Assembly (NCBI GenBank): GCA_020161295.1
Contig: JAIUOA010000002.1
Coordinates: 186,001 to 250,000, forward strand
Length of the DNA: 64,000 bases
From: Bacillota bacterium
Lineage (GTDB): Bacteria > Bacillota > Clostridia > Peptostreptococcales > Acidaminobacteraceae
Reading direction: 5' to 3'
Shown here piece by piece: positions 8,840 through 17,211 of the stretch (its first letter is position 1; each line of letters starts with the position of its first letter). The notes under the pieces are model-generated. The model did no database searches, was not told the DNA's origin, and saw only the letters and a list, made by a program, of their open reading frames with translations. A program made the translations under genes and the position numbers.

Positions 8840-8877
8840 AAACTTGATGAATGGATTCTTTCATCAAGTTTTTTTGT
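8840..8877 (+). terminator. Rho-independent terminator after the PP2C gene
   Basis: AACTTGATGAA (8841-8851) pairs with TTCATCAAGTT (8860-8870) around an 8-nt loop and runs into a T tract. Confidence 0.85.
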
Positions 8878-8994
8878 GTTTTTCGAAAAATTTTTGATTA
8901 TTATTATTGAATAAAGGATATCTTGGTATATATATAACAAGAGTGAGTAAACAGATTAAAATATTTTAAAATTGGACAGAAAGGAGTGATTAAG

Positions 8995-9438
8995 TTGAGG
9001 GAAGAAGTGCTTGAGCGACTACTTGCTGATTTTTTAGTGCTGGTACCGTTGATCAACAAAAAAGTATTGAGAGAAAACGACTTATACAAGTTGGATGACC
9101 TTTATCCTTCACATGTACAAATCCTTCTGCTGTTGGCCAAAAACAAGCAATTGACCATGTCTGAAATCAGTAAAGAAATTCACGTCATCAATTCAAACTT
9201 GACACCTCTCGTTGATAAACTGATCAAGCTGGGTTACCTGAAACGACAGCCTTCAAAAAAAGATAGACGCGTCGTTCATATTTCACTAACGGCCAGTGGT
9301 AAAAAGCAGGTGGAGAAGCATAGGCTCTATGCGATTGAATACCTTAAGATGCAGTTTGAGTCCATTGAAGACGAACAGTTAAATGAACTTGAAGCACATC
9401 TCGTCGGCATCAATACAATTTTGAATGGATTTCTTTAA
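8995..9438 (+). CDS. MarR-family transcriptional regulator
   Basis: A winged-helix regulator of about 147 residues: helix-turn-helix LTMSEISKEIHVINSNLTPL followed by a wing with KKDRRVVHISLTASGKK, the DxR motif of MarR proteins. The start is most likely TTG 8995, eight bases after AAAGGAG; the GTG at 8986 overlaps the ribosome site. Nearest downstream gene is an M29 aminopeptidase, whose promoter carries a perfect palindrome that could be this protein's operator. Effector unknown. Confidence 0.85.
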   Translation: MREEVLERLLADFLVLVPLINKKVLRENDLYKLDDLYPSHVQILLLLAKNKQLTMSEISKEIHVINSNLTPLVDKLIKLGYLKRQPSKKDRRVVHISLTASGKKQVEKHRLYAIEYLKMQFESIEDEQLNELEAHLVGINTILNGFL

Positions 9439-9450
9439 TCGAGAATTAAT

Positions 9451-9479
9451 TTGAATGGGCTTACCGCATATGGTACGAT
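9451..9479 (+). promoter_or_regulatory. Sigma-A promoter of the aminopeptidase gene
   Basis: TTGAAT (9451-9456) and TACGAT (9474-9479) are spaced by exactly 17 bases. Transcription would start near 9486, inside the palindrome at 9481-9504, giving a leader of about 40 nt. Confidence 0.6.
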
Positions 9480-9480
9480 A

Positions 9481-9504
9481 AATTAGGATAGAACTATCCT
9501 AATT
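9481..9504 (+). promoter_or_regulatory. Perfect 24-bp palindrome: operator candidate or terminator hairpin
   Basis: AATTAGGATAG and CTATCCTAATT are perfect 11-bp arms around AA, followed by a run of eight T. The T run would make it an AT-rich terminator for marR. The two-base centre and its place on the predicted start point of the aminopeptidase promoter also fit a dimeric repressor site, possibly MarR. Both uses are possible. Confidence 0.55.
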
Positions 9505-9524
9505 TTTTTTTATGGGGGTACACC

Positions 9525-10754
9525 GTGTACGAAAGCAAGTTATATAAATACGCTGAATTATTAGTAAAAACGGGTATCAATTTGAAAAAGGATCAAATCC
9601 TGGTAGTAAGATCGCCGATTGATTGCGCAGAGTTTGCACGAGCAGTGGTGGAAGTGGGATTTGATGCAGGTGCTAAAGATGTCGTCGTTTTTTGGAGTGA
9701 TGAAATCTACTCTAAAATTCGTTATTTGAAAGGACCAGATGCCTTATTCGATGAAATGCCCTCTTGGCAAAAAGAATTTTATCTGTCATATGTAAGGCAA
9801 GATGCCGCATTTTTATCTATCTCTGCCTCTGATCCAGATAATTTTAAAGACGTAGACCCACTTAGAATTCAAAGATTTGCACGCGCTTTTAATGCAGAGG
9901 TTTCTGAATACAGAGAACGCTTAATGAACAATGAGAACGTTTGGTGCGTCGCTTCTGTTCCGACGCCAGCTTGGGCTAAGAAAGTTTATCCTGAGATAGC
10001 GGTTGAAGACGCCATGTCGAAGCTTTGGGAAGCGATTTATGAAGCCGTTCGCGTGAATACACCTGATCCGGTAGCAGCATGGGAAACCCATAAAAATGCG
10101 CTGAAGTCTCAAATGGCCAAACTAAACGCACTTAATTTAAAATCGCTTCACTATACGAATACATTGGGTACGGATCTAAGGATTGAATTGCCTGAAGGTC
10201 ATCTCTGGCTGGGCGGTTCCGATTTGACGCCAGATGGTCACGAGTTCATCGCAAACATGCCGACTGAAGAAGTATTTACAGCGCCGAAGCGCGATGGCGT
10301 CGAAGGTCGTGTCGTGAGCTCCATGCCACTGAACTTCAACGGCAGTCTCATCGATGGCTTTGAGCTGACTTTTAAAGAAGGCAAGGTTGTGGATTTTAAA
10401 GCTGAAGTCGGCTACGTGCAATTGAAACGTCTTTTGGAAACCGATGAAGGATCGGCTTATTTGGGTGAGGTTGCCCTCGTTCAATATGATAGTCCGATAT
10501 CAAACATGGGACTTCTTTTCTATAACACACTATTTGACGAAAACGCGTCGTGCCATTTGGCTCTAGGTAAAGCTTACCCTGTTTGTATCAAGGGCGGGGA
10601 ACACATGGACCACGATACCCTCATTAAAAATGGTATCAATCACTCGATCACACATGAGGACTTTATGATCGGTACCAAGGATTTGAAAATTGTAGGGTTG
10701 ACGGCAACCGGTGAGACAGTTGAAATCTTTAGGGATGGTAATTTTGTTTTATAG
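9525..10754 (+). CDS. M29-family metallo-aminopeptidase (AmpS/PepS/aminopeptidase T-like)
   Basis: A 409-residue cytoplasmic peptidase of the M29 family, of the usual length. Visible signatures include NMPTEEVFTAPKRDGVEG, GEVALVQYDSPISN, ASCHLALGKAY and the ending SITHEDFMIGTKDL, which supply the Glu, Glu, His, Tyr, His and Asp metal ligands of the family. These enzymes remove N-terminal amino acids from peptides and use two divalent metals. The start is GTG 9525, behind GGGGGTA. Next to a MarR regulator and followed 8 bases later by a small membrane protein gene. Substrate preference is not readable. Confidence 0.92.
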   Translation: MYESKLYKYAELLVKTGINLKKDQILVVRSPIDCAEFARAVVEVGFDAGAKDVVVFWSDEIYSKIRYLKGPDALFDEMPSWQKEFYLSYVRQDAAFLSISASDPDNFKDVDPLRIQRFARAFNAEVSEYRERLMNNENVWCVASVPTPAWAKKVYPEIAVEDAMSKLWEAIYEAVRVNTPDPVAAWETHKNALKSQMAKLNALNLKSLHYTNTLGTDLRIELPEGHLWLGGSDLTPDGHEFIANMPTEEVFTAPKRDGVEGRVVSSMPLNFNGSLIDGFELTFKEGKVVDFKAEVGYVQLKRLLETDEGSAYLGEVALVQYDSPISNMGLLFYNTLFDENASCHLALGKAYPVCIKGGEHMDHDTLIKNGINHSITHEDFMIGTKDLKIVGLTATGETVEIFRDGNFVL

Positions 10755-10762
10755 GTGACCTT

Positions 10763-11338
10763 ATGCGTTTATTAAAGGCGAAACCCAAATACTATCAAGA
10801 AGCTTATCGATTTGATGAAAAAGAAAAGGCTTATCGCATTGAGGTGTCCTTAGATGCTTACGAGGATGTCTATGATGAATGGGATCCATCGCCTTTTAAA
10901 AAACGCGATATCGAGGATGAGTTCGACGATTTTATCATGGATTCCTCATCGGACATTCCGCCTCGGTTTAATCTGATGATCGACCTTTACATTCCTAGCG
11001 AGGTGAAAAATGCGGTTAAAGAAAAGCTCCTAATAGAAGCGTACGATAATTTTTATCGGTTCAAATACAGACGGGCACTAAAGGAACGCCAATCGCTTAG
11101 TAAGAAGGTCATCGCCAACTTTGTGTTGGCCATAATCTTCTTGTTTATCGGTTATTTCTATGAACCCGGGATTGATAGCATTTTCTTGATGATTATTAAA
11201 GAAGGATTATTTATCGGCGGTTGGGTTTTCTTATGGGAGGTTTTTACGTTGATCTTCATTACTTTGGTGGAGGAAAATCGTGCTTTAAAGGCGATCCATC
11301 GTCTGGTGAACGCGAAAATCAGGTTTCATTATGAATAG
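10763..11338 (+). CDS. Hypothetical two-TM membrane protein
   Basis: Not recognised. It has 191 residues: a soluble N-terminal part rich in Asp, Glu, Tyr and Lys (1-110), a hydrophobic segment near 117-134, a short loop, a second near 149-168 and a basic C-terminal tail. The termini would lie on the same side of the membrane. It starts 8 bases after the aminopeptidase stop, so the two are probably cotranscribed, and it ends at a strong terminator. Nothing in the sequence points to a function. Confidence 0.7.
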   Translation: MRLLKAKPKYYQEAYRFDEKEKAYRIEVSLDAYEDVYDEWDPSPFKKRDIEDEFDDFIMDSSSDIPPRFNLMIDLYIPSEVKNAVKEKLLIEAYDNFYRFKYRRALKERQSLSKKVIANFVLAIIFLFIGYFYEPGIDSIFLMIIKEGLFIGGWVFLWEVFTLIFITLVEENRALKAIHRLVNAKIRFHYE

Positions 11339-11362
11339 TGACGCTGTTCAGATGCTTTGATG

Positions 11363-11400
11363 AAAGTCGATGGTCGGTAAAACTGACCATCGACTTTTAA
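11363..11400 (+). terminator. Rho-independent terminator
   Basis: AAAGTCGATGGTC (11363-11375) pairs perfectly with GACCATCGACTTT (11385-11397), a 13-bp stem with a 9-nt loop. The T tract is short, but the stem is strong and lies right after a gene. Confidence 0.75.
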
Positions 11401-11488
11401 TATGAAATTTTTGACATAGATGTGATTTTTAATTGAGAATAGGTATACATTAACTAAGCAATCAATAAATAAATAAAATGAAAAAGGA

Positions 11489-11510
11489 CTGATTGTCTTC
11501 AGACAGTCAG
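11489..11510 (+). promoter_or_regulatory. Near-palindrome directly upstream of the korA ribosome site
   Basis: CTGATTGTCT (11489-11498) and AGACAGTCAG (11501-11510) are inverted repeats with one wobble position and a 2-base centre, ending at the AAGGTG ribosome site. It could be an operator or an RNA hairpin affecting translation. The upstream 11401-11488 stretch is AT-rich with no promoter I would defend. Confidence 0.35.
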
Positions 11511-11521
11511 AAGGTGAAAGT

Positions 11522-13150
11522 ATGAAACAAACCATTGTCATCGCAGGTGCAGCTGGTGAGGGCATCAACACCGTTGAACTGTTTATTGAAAGGATTCTTA
11601 AGCAAAATGGCTACGAATTGTTTTCATATAAGAATTACATGTCTCGCGTTAGAGGCGGTTATAACTTTTCCACCATCGTGGTCAGCGAGTCACCAGTATT
11701 TGCGACGGTTGATAAGGCCGATATTTTTATCGCGTTGAATCGAGAAGCTCATGATAATGCTGAGGCTCAGATGGTTTCTAATGGACTTTTAATTACGGAA
11801 GAAAGAATGCCTGATTTAAAAGAGGTCTCAAGGTCAAAAAACGCCTTTGCCATGGCTGCTGTTGGGGCTGTACTAAAGATTTTCGGTATCCATGAAGATG
11901 AGCTTCATAAAATCAAGAGCAAGAAATGGGCCGATGATGTCAATCTCGAAAATTATAAATCGGCAAAATACGGTTATGATCAATTTGCCTTAAAGCATCT
12001 ACCGCCACGAGGTGGAGAGGGCAGAATCCTGATCAACGGTAACCAAGCGGTGGCTTTCGGCGCTTTAAGTGCTGGGCTCAGCTTTTATTGCGCTTATCCC
12101 ATGGCACCCTCAACCGGGATTATGACCACACTAGCGACTTATGAGAAAGAACAGAAAATCATCGTAGAACAGGCGGAAGATGAAATCGCAGCTGTAATGG
12201 CTGCTGTAGGGGCCTCTTCAAATGGCGTTAGAGCGATGACGGGAACATCAGGCGGCGGGTTTGCGCTGATGGTGGAAACATTAGGATTTGCCGCTGTCAG
12301 TGAAACGCCAGTCGTCATCTGTAATGTTCAACGCCCTGGTCCAGCGACCGGGCTACCGACGCGAACAGAACAAGCAGACCTCGCATTTACAGTGACTGCT
12401 TCACAGGGAGAATTCAGTCGAATCGTATTAGCACCACTTACTGTTGAAGATGCCTTTTATGATACGCATCGCGCGTTTAATCTCGCTGATGAGTTCCAGG
12501 TGCCTGTCATCATATTGACCGACCAGCTTTTAGCAGATACCACGCAGACCGTGGAGCGCTTTGATACGGCATCGCTTAAAAATGAACGTCATTTACTTGA
12601 GGCGGTTGTGGAAGATTATAAACGGTACGATTTCACACGCGTATCGGGTGGTAGAAAATATCCGGGGCTTGACCCACAGACGCTCATCATGACAGATTCG
12701 CATGTCCACGATGAATACGGTCATGTGACGGAAGCCATCGAACCGACGATTCAACTGAAGCAGAAATTTCTAAACCGAACAGGAGCCATTAAAAGTGCAT
12801 TAAAAAAACCCGAACTATACGGGTCAACGGATTATGAGACACTTTTTATCACGTGGGGATCCACATACGGTGCCCTTCGTGAAGCGGTAGACCAGTTAAA
12901 TGATGATGGGAAATCGGTAGCCATGCTGGCATTTTCTGATGTATTTCCGATTCATCCGGATGTAATGAAGCCCTATTTGAAAGAGGGCGTAAAAGTCATT
13001 AATGTCGAGGGCAATGCCATGAACCAGTTTGGCATGATCTTGAGGATGGAAACGGGAACCTTATTCGACCATGCCATCAATAAGTACGATGGTCGTCCGT
13101 TTACCAGCCAGTATATCATAGAGAAATTCGAGGTGATACAGCATGATTAA
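11522..13150 (+). CDS. 2-oxoacid:ferredoxin oxidoreductase, fused gamma-alpha subunit (KorA/VorA-like)
   Basis: 542 residues combining two subunits found separately in some enzymes. Residues 1-180 are the gamma domain (GAAGEGINTVELFIERILKQ, SRVRGGYNF). The rest is the pyrimidine-binding alpha part (GNQAVAFGALSAGLSFYCAY, PMAPSTGIMTTL, VEQAEDEIAAVMAAVGAS, TGTSGGGFALMVE). With the next gene it forms the thiamine-diphosphate enzyme that oxidatively decarboxylates a 2-oxoacid to acyl-CoA and reduces ferredoxin. 2-Oxoglutarate or a branched-chain oxoacid is likely, but the substrate is not certain. Starts at ATG 11522 after GAAGGTGAAAGT and overlaps the beta-subunit gene by 8 bases. Confidence 0.9.
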   Translation: MKQTIVIAGAAGEGINTVELFIERILKQNGYELFSYKNYMSRVRGGYNFSTIVVSESPVFATVDKADIFIALNREAHDNAEAQMVSNGLLITEERMPDLKEVSRSKNAFAMAAVGAVLKIFGIHEDELHKIKSKKWADDVNLENYKSAKYGYDQFALKHLPPRGGEGRILINGNQAVAFGALSAGLSFYCAYPMAPSTGIMTTLATYEKEQKIIVEQAEDEIAAVMAAVGASSNGVRAMTGTSGGGFALMVETLGFAAVSETPVVICNVQRPGPATGLPTRTEQADLAFTVTASQGEFSRIVLAPLTVEDAFYDTHRAFNLADEFQVPVIILTDQLLADTTQTVERFDTASLKNERHLLEAVVEDYKRYDFTRVSGGRKYPGLDPQTLIMTDSHVHDEYGHVTEAIEPTIQLKQKFLNRTGAIKSALKKPELYGSTDYETLFITWGSTYGALREAVDQLNDDGKSVAMLAFSDVFPIHPDVMKPYLKEGVKVINVEGNAMNQFGMILRMETGTLFDHAINKYDGRPFTSQYIIEKFEVIQHD

Positions 13151-14012
13151 TATCAACATGAGTGAAAACCCATTTGTGAGGAATACAAAGACCAGCTGGT
13201 GCCCAGGATGCGGGAATTTTAGCATACTTGACAGTATTAACGACGCCCTTTTCGCAGAAGGCTTGACCCCTCAAAATGTCTTGATGGTATCTGGAATTGG
13301 ACAGGCAGCAAAGCTTCCGCACTACATTAACGCACATGGATTAAATACGCTTCATGGGCGCGCCATTCCGGCGGCTATGGGCGCTCAAGCGGCAAATAAC
13401 GACATTAAAATCATCCTGACCTCTGGCGATGGCGACACCTATGGCGAAGGTGGGAATCACTTTCTGCATAACGTGAGACGAAACTTGGATATCGTCCACA
13501 TCGTTCATGATAATCAGGTTTATGGCTTGACGAAGGGGCAAGGGTCACCGACGACTGCACTGGGGCAAAAGACGCGACTTCAGTTTGATGGGATGCGGCA
13601 CGATGCCCTTAATCCTGTGGCGCTGGCAATATCACTTGGGTGTGGCTTCGTCGCCAGAAGTTTTTCTGGTGATCCGGTGCATCTGAAGCAAATGATTAGG
13701 GCTGCCATGAATCATAAGGGGTATGCGCTGATCGATGTCATGCAGCCGTGTATCTCGTTTAATCACGTGAATACTTTTAAATGGTATAAAGAACGTGCTT
13801 TCTATATACCAGAAACCCACGATGTTACCGATCGCGTAAAAGCATTTGAGCTAGCGCTCCAGTTTGGCGATGAAGGCATCCCAATGGGGATCCTTTACAA
13901 GGAAGAGAAGCCGACATTCCTCGAACGCATAAAACACATCGATCGACCACTCGTCAAATACGAAAGAAAGCCAACCGATATCGATTGGCTTTTGGATCAA
14001 CTAGTAGAATAA
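13143..14012 (+). CDS. 2-oxoacid:ferredoxin oxidoreductase, thiamine-diphosphate-binding beta subunit (KorB-like)
   Basis: 289 residues. The start has the family signature TSWCPGCGNFSIL, and the thiamine-diphosphate/Mg motif is GDGDTYGEGGNHFLHNVRRN near residue 100, followed by DNQVYGLTKGQGSPTT. It pairs with the upstream gamma-alpha subunit. No separate ferredoxin-like delta subunit is encoded nearby. The reaction delivers reduced ferredoxin, which fits the hydrogenase genes elsewhere in the window. Its last 12 bases overlap the 3' end of the convergent lrgB gene. Confidence 0.92.
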   Translation: MININMSENPFVRNTKTSWCPGCGNFSILDSINDALFAEGLTPQNVLMVSGIGQAAKLPHYINAHGLNTLHGRAIPAAMGAQAANNDIKIILTSGDGDTYGEGGNHFLHNVRRNLDIVHIVHDNQVYGLTKGQGSPTTALGQKTRLQFDGMRHDALNPVALAISLGCGFVARSFSGDPVHLKQMIRAAMNHKGYALIDVMQPCISFNHVNTFKWYKERAFYIPETHDVTDRVKAFELALQFGDEGIPMGILYKEEKPTFLERIKHIDRPLVKYERKPTDIDWLLDQLVE

Positions 14013-14684
14013 CTGATATAATGGGGGCACCAGTAGAATGGTAATCAGGCCAGCAAGGCCGATTGCGGCACTACTGAGTGCCCCTTCTGTTTCGCCCAGC
14101 TCAATCGCCTTTGAGGTGCCGACGCCGTGTGCGCTCGTGCCAATTCCAGTGCCGATCGCGATGGCGTTAAACTCAGGAAACCATTTGACAAATAGTGGCG
14201 CGAGAAGTGCGCCAAATATGCCAGTTACGATAACCATGGCGATGGTAATGACGGCATTTCCACCATTGATTTCTACGAGTGATAATGCCATCGGTGTGGT
14301 TATCGACTTAGGAACGAGGGATTTGACCATCTCTGCATCGAGCTTCAGCCACTTCGATAAGGCGATAATCGTGAAGAAGGATGTAAGCACACCGGCTGTA
14401 ATTCCCACCACCAAGCTGACCATATGTGCTTTAATGACCGCACGCTGACGGAACAGCATAAGTCCAAGTGCCACTGTAAGTGGACCTAAGAAGTAATGGA
14501 TACCGTCGCCACCGATTTTATAGTGTTCATAGGGAATCCCAAAGGCCTTTAAAAAGGCGATAATAATGATGACTGCGATTAAAAGGGGATTTGCGAGCAC
14601 ATTGTTGGTTTTTTCTTTGATTCTAAGCCCGATGGCATAGGCGATAATGCTGATTAGGATTCCAAATGCTGGGGAGGTCGTCAT
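14001..14684 (-). CDS. lrgB: LrgB/CidB-family membrane protein
   Basis: 227 residues with about six to seven hydrophobic segments and the LrgB-type sequence GPLTVALGLMLFRQRAVIK, LVPKSITTPMALSLVEINGG and GIGTSAHGVGTSKAIELGE. LrgAB/CidAB proteins form holin-like pairs linked to control of murein hydrolases and, in some bacteria, organic acid export. Start ATG 14684 has AAAGGAGGACGTACAG upstream and overlaps the lrgA stop (ATGA); the longer frame from 14747 would lie inside lrgA. Part of an apparent htpG-lrgA-lrgB operon. Convergent with, and overlapping by 12 bases, the korB-like gene. Confidence 0.92.
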   Translation of the reverse strand: MTTSPAFGILISIIAYAIGLRIKEKTNNVLANPLLIAVIIIIAFLKAFGIPYEHYKIGGDGIHYFLGPLTVALGLMLFRQRAVIKAHMVSLVVGITAGVLTSFFTIIALSKWLKLDAEMVKSLVPKSITTPMALSLVEINGGNAVITIAMVIVTGIFGALLAPLFVKWFPEFNAIAIGTGIGTSAHGVGTSKAIELGETEGALSSAAIGLAGLITILLVPPLYQLFY

Positions 14685-15052
14685 TCTGTACGTCCTCCTT
14701 TTTCGAAGCGTTTCATCAGCTTGGTCGTAACCCACATGGTGACCCACATGGTGGTGATGGTTGATATGAGTGTAATCAAAATGATTTTTGCGATGACAGG
14801 CAAGGTTATGCCTGTGAGTGCAAGTACGCCTATGCTGGCTGGAACGAAGAAAAACGAAATGTTGTTTAATAGTAAATCTGAGGCGTCTTTTATGGACGCC
14901 TCTTTCAACAAGCCCATAGAAAGGGCAATGGCCAGTAGAACCATGCCCATAATCGCGCCGGGAATTTTAATGATGGGATTTAAAAGCCCTCCGATTGCTT
15001 CACCGGCAAGCCAAAAGGCGAGAATTACGCCAAATTGATTGATTATTTTCAT
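14681..15052 (-). CDS. lrgA: LrgA/CidA-family holin-like protein
   Basis: 123 residues with four hydrophobic segments. Typical LrgA features are LAGEAIGGLLNPIIKIPGAIMG, LLLNNISFFFVPASIGVL and a C-terminal TM followed by basic residues (KLMKRFEKGGRTE). It forms a small membrane protein thought to oligomerise like a holin and to work with LrgB. It begins only 16 bases after the htpG stop on the same strand, with ATGGAG as ribosome site, so transcription probably comes from the CIRCE-controlled htpG promoter. The stop overlaps the lrgB start. Confidence 0.92.
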   Translation of the reverse strand: MKIINQFGVILAFWLAGEAIGGLLNPIIKIPGAIMGMVLLAIALSMGLLKEASIKDASDLLLNNISFFFVPASIGVLALTGITLPVIAKIILITLISTITTMWVTMWVTTKLMKRFEKGGRTE

Positions 15053-15068
15053 ATGGGCTCCATTTCTA

Positions 15069-16946
15069 TTAGATCAACTTAAGCATTAAATCATGACTAC
15101 GCTTTATGAACTTCGTCATGGCGTCTGCTGAAAGAGGGGCGTGACTGATCATGGCGAGGTCATAGAGATGTTCGCAAATCAGTGCGCGCGTGTAATGGTC
15201 GATTGCTGTATTCTCGATGAGGTGCTTAACTAACGAATTGTTGCTGTTGAGTATCAAGGTAGTTTCAGTTTTGAACATGTCCGGGTTCATGCCTGGCATG
15301 CCATACATGCGCATCATGTCCTGCATGCGTCTGGATTCTTCGGAGAGAACCACCATGCCGGAAAGGGATGAATCTTTCATGGATTCAAGCTTGAGGTTCA
15401 GTTTTTCCATGTGAAGCGCGTCCTTGAACATGCTTTCCAGCTGATCCATAGCTTGCTTTTTCTCCTCCTCGCTGAAGGATTCTTCTCCCTTCATGTGCTC
15501 GTTTAAGTCCGCATCGATTCTTACGAAGGAGACATTCTCTTTCTTCGATTCGAGTAAAGAGATGAATGGGGCATCTATGGAATGATTGAGGTGGATCGCA
15601 TCAAGGTCATGGTCTTTGAACATTTTGATATACTGTGCCTGTTGCAGGGCATCCGTTACATAGAAGACTTTATTTTCATGCTTTTCCTTAGCCGCCTCGA
15701 GATATTCCTCAAGTGTGACAAACTGATCGGAAAGGGTTTTATATAGATAGATGGTCTCAACACTTTCGTAGAACTTCTCATCTTTAAGTGCACCAAACTT
15801 GATGAAAGGGCTGATGTCGTTCCAGAAACCTTGGAATTCTTCACGTTCTGTTTTGAACATTCCCGTCAGCTTATCGGCGACTTTTTTGCTGATATAGTTG
15901 CTGATTTTCTTCACGAAGCCATCGTTTTGTAAAAAGCTTCTCGAGACATTAAGCGGTAGGTCTGGACAATCGATAACGCCCTTTAAAAGTAGTAAGAACT
16001 CAGGAATGACTTCTTTGATGTTATCGGCCACGAAAACCTGTGAGTTGTAGAGCTTGATTTGCCCCTCAATGGTATCGAACTCTGTGCCCAGTTTTGGGAA
16101 GTACAGAATTCCTTTGAGATTGAAAGGATAGTCCATATTGAGGTGAATCCAGAACAAAGGCTCTTTAAAGTCGTGGAAGGTGTCTCTATAGAAGGCTTTA
16201 TAATCCTCATCACTGCATTCGGATGGTGATTTTACGTAAAGTGGCTTCGTCGTGTTAAGTGGCTTAGGTGCTTCGATAATGACATTGCCCTCTGCATCCT
16301 TTGAGGGTTCCTTACCGATGACCGTGAGATAGATTTCATAAGGCATAAATGAGCAATATTTCTTAATGGTGCTCTTCAAGGTGTACTCGTTTAAGAAACT
16401 TTCACCTTCCTCAGAGATATAAAGAACAATCTCCGTACCACGTGTTTGACGGGTTCCCGCTTCAAGTTCAAACTCAGTACCGCCATCGCATCGCCAAAGT
16501 GCCGGTTTAGCGTCTTTTTGATAGGAAAGGGTGTGAATTTCAACCTTCTCGGCTACCATGAATGCTGAATAAAAACCTAGTCCGAAATGACCGATGATTT
16601 GATCCTTATCAGATTTGTCTTTATACTTGTTTAAGAAATCCTCAGCGCCAGAAAAGGCGATTTGGTTGATGTATTTTTTGATTTCTTCGTCGGTCATCCC
16701 GATGCCGTTATCAGAGAAGGTTAACGTTTTGGCTTTTTCATCTAGCAGGATTTCGATTTTAAACGTAGGGTTATCCTCGATTTGCGCTTCGTTCATGCTG
16801 CTGAGCTGTTTGAGCTTGGTAATGGCGTCGCTGGCATTGGAAACGAGCTCGCGCACAAAAATGTCGTGATCGGAATATAACCACTTTTTGATGATGGGAA
16901 AAATGTTCTCACTATGGATGGAGAGACTTCCTTTTTCAACAGACAT
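15069..16946 (-). CDS. htpG: Hsp90-family molecular chaperone HtpG
   Basis: 625 residues, normal for bacterial HtpG. The N-terminal GHKL ATPase has FVRELVSNASDAITKL, FSDNGIGMTDEEIKKY and IGHFGLGFYSAFMVA. The middle domain has LPLNVSRSFLQND with the catalytic Arg, and the C-terminal dimerisation domain follows. HtpG folds client proteins in the cytoplasm with ATP. Start ATG 16946 has AAAGGAGTG upstream. A good sigma-A promoter and a perfect CIRCE lie upstream, so HrcA control is expected. lrgA and lrgB follow closely on the same strand. Confidence 0.97.
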   Translation of the reverse strand: MSVEKGSLSIHSENIFPIIKKWLYSDHDIFVRELVSNASDAITKLKQLSSMNEAQIEDNPTFKIEILLDEKAKTLTFSDNGIGMTDEEIKKYINQIAFSGAEDFLNKYKDKSDKDQIIGHFGLGFYSAFMVAEKVEIHTLSYQKDAKPALWRCDGGTEFELEAGTRQTRGTEIVLYISEEGESFLNEYTLKSTIKKYCSFMPYEIYLTVIGKEPSKDAEGNVIIEAPKPLNTTKPLYVKSPSECSDEDYKAFYRDTFHDFKEPLFWIHLNMDYPFNLKGILYFPKLGTEFDTIEGQIKLYNSQVFVADNIKEVIPEFLLLLKGVIDCPDLPLNVSRSFLQNDGFVKKISNYISKKVADKLTGMFKTEREEFQGFWNDISPFIKFGALKDEKFYESVETIYLYKTLSDQFVTLEEYLEAAKEKHENKVFYVTDALQQAQYIKMFKDHDLDAIHLNHSIDAPFISLLESKKENVSFVRIDADLNEHMKGEESFSEEEKKQAMDQLESMFKDALHMEKLNLKLESMKDSSLSGMVVLSEESRRMQDMMRMYGMPGMNPDMFKTETTLILNSNNSLVKHLIENTAIDHYTRALICEHLYDLAMISHAPLSADAMTKFIKRSHDLMLKLI

Positions 16947-17000
16947 AATTTCACTCCTTTAGGATTGTTATTAAATGTGTTTTATACACTCTTAATTTTA

Positions 17001-17029
17001 AGCAGAGGGATTCAAAAAGTCAAGTATTC
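17001..17029 (-). promoter_or_regulatory. Sigma-A promoter of htpG-lrgAB
   Basis: On the minus strand TTGACT and TAAAAT are separated by exactly 17 bases, directly downstream of the CIRCE. This is one of the best promoters in the window. Confidence 0.7.
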
Positions 17030-17056
17030 TTAGCACTCAAATGAATAGAGTGCTAA
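17030..17056. promoter_or_regulatory. CIRCE element (HrcA operator)
   Basis: TTAGCACTC, nine bases, GAGTGCTAA: an exact match to the CIRCE consensus, which HrcA represses in unstressed cells. It lies just upstream of the -35 of the htpG promoter, and also between htpG and the divergent CBS-ACT gene, so it might influence both. Confidence 0.95.
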
Positions 17057-17088
17057 TAAGGAGGGTAGATTTTTTTCGGTTCCAATGT

Positions 17089-17094
17089 TATAAT
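17089..17094 (+). promoter_or_regulatory. Candidate -10 element for the CBS-ACT gene
   Basis: TATAAT at 17089-17094 is in the right direction for the CBS-ACT and DUF523 genes, about 118 bases before the start codon. The -35 (TAGATT, 17-base spacing) is weak. The leader has a small AGTCG/CGACT hairpin. Confidence 0.4.
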
Positions 17095-17211
17095 TGTTAT
17101 GTCATAAATAAAATGGATATAAATAAAGTGAAGTCGATGCATACGACTAATTAGGGAAAACTGAATGATGCGATTTCCTTAACAAATTTTACATGTGAAA
17201 GGGGTAACACC

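Noticed and set aside
15266..15290. GAAC...GTTC pattern as a LexA box
   Set aside because: It lies inside htpG coding sequence and does not match the full consensus.
17055..17078. AAGGAGGG followed by T-rich DNA, resembling a ribosome site
   Set aside because: No start codon with an open frame follows; it overlaps the divergent promoter region beside the CIRCE.
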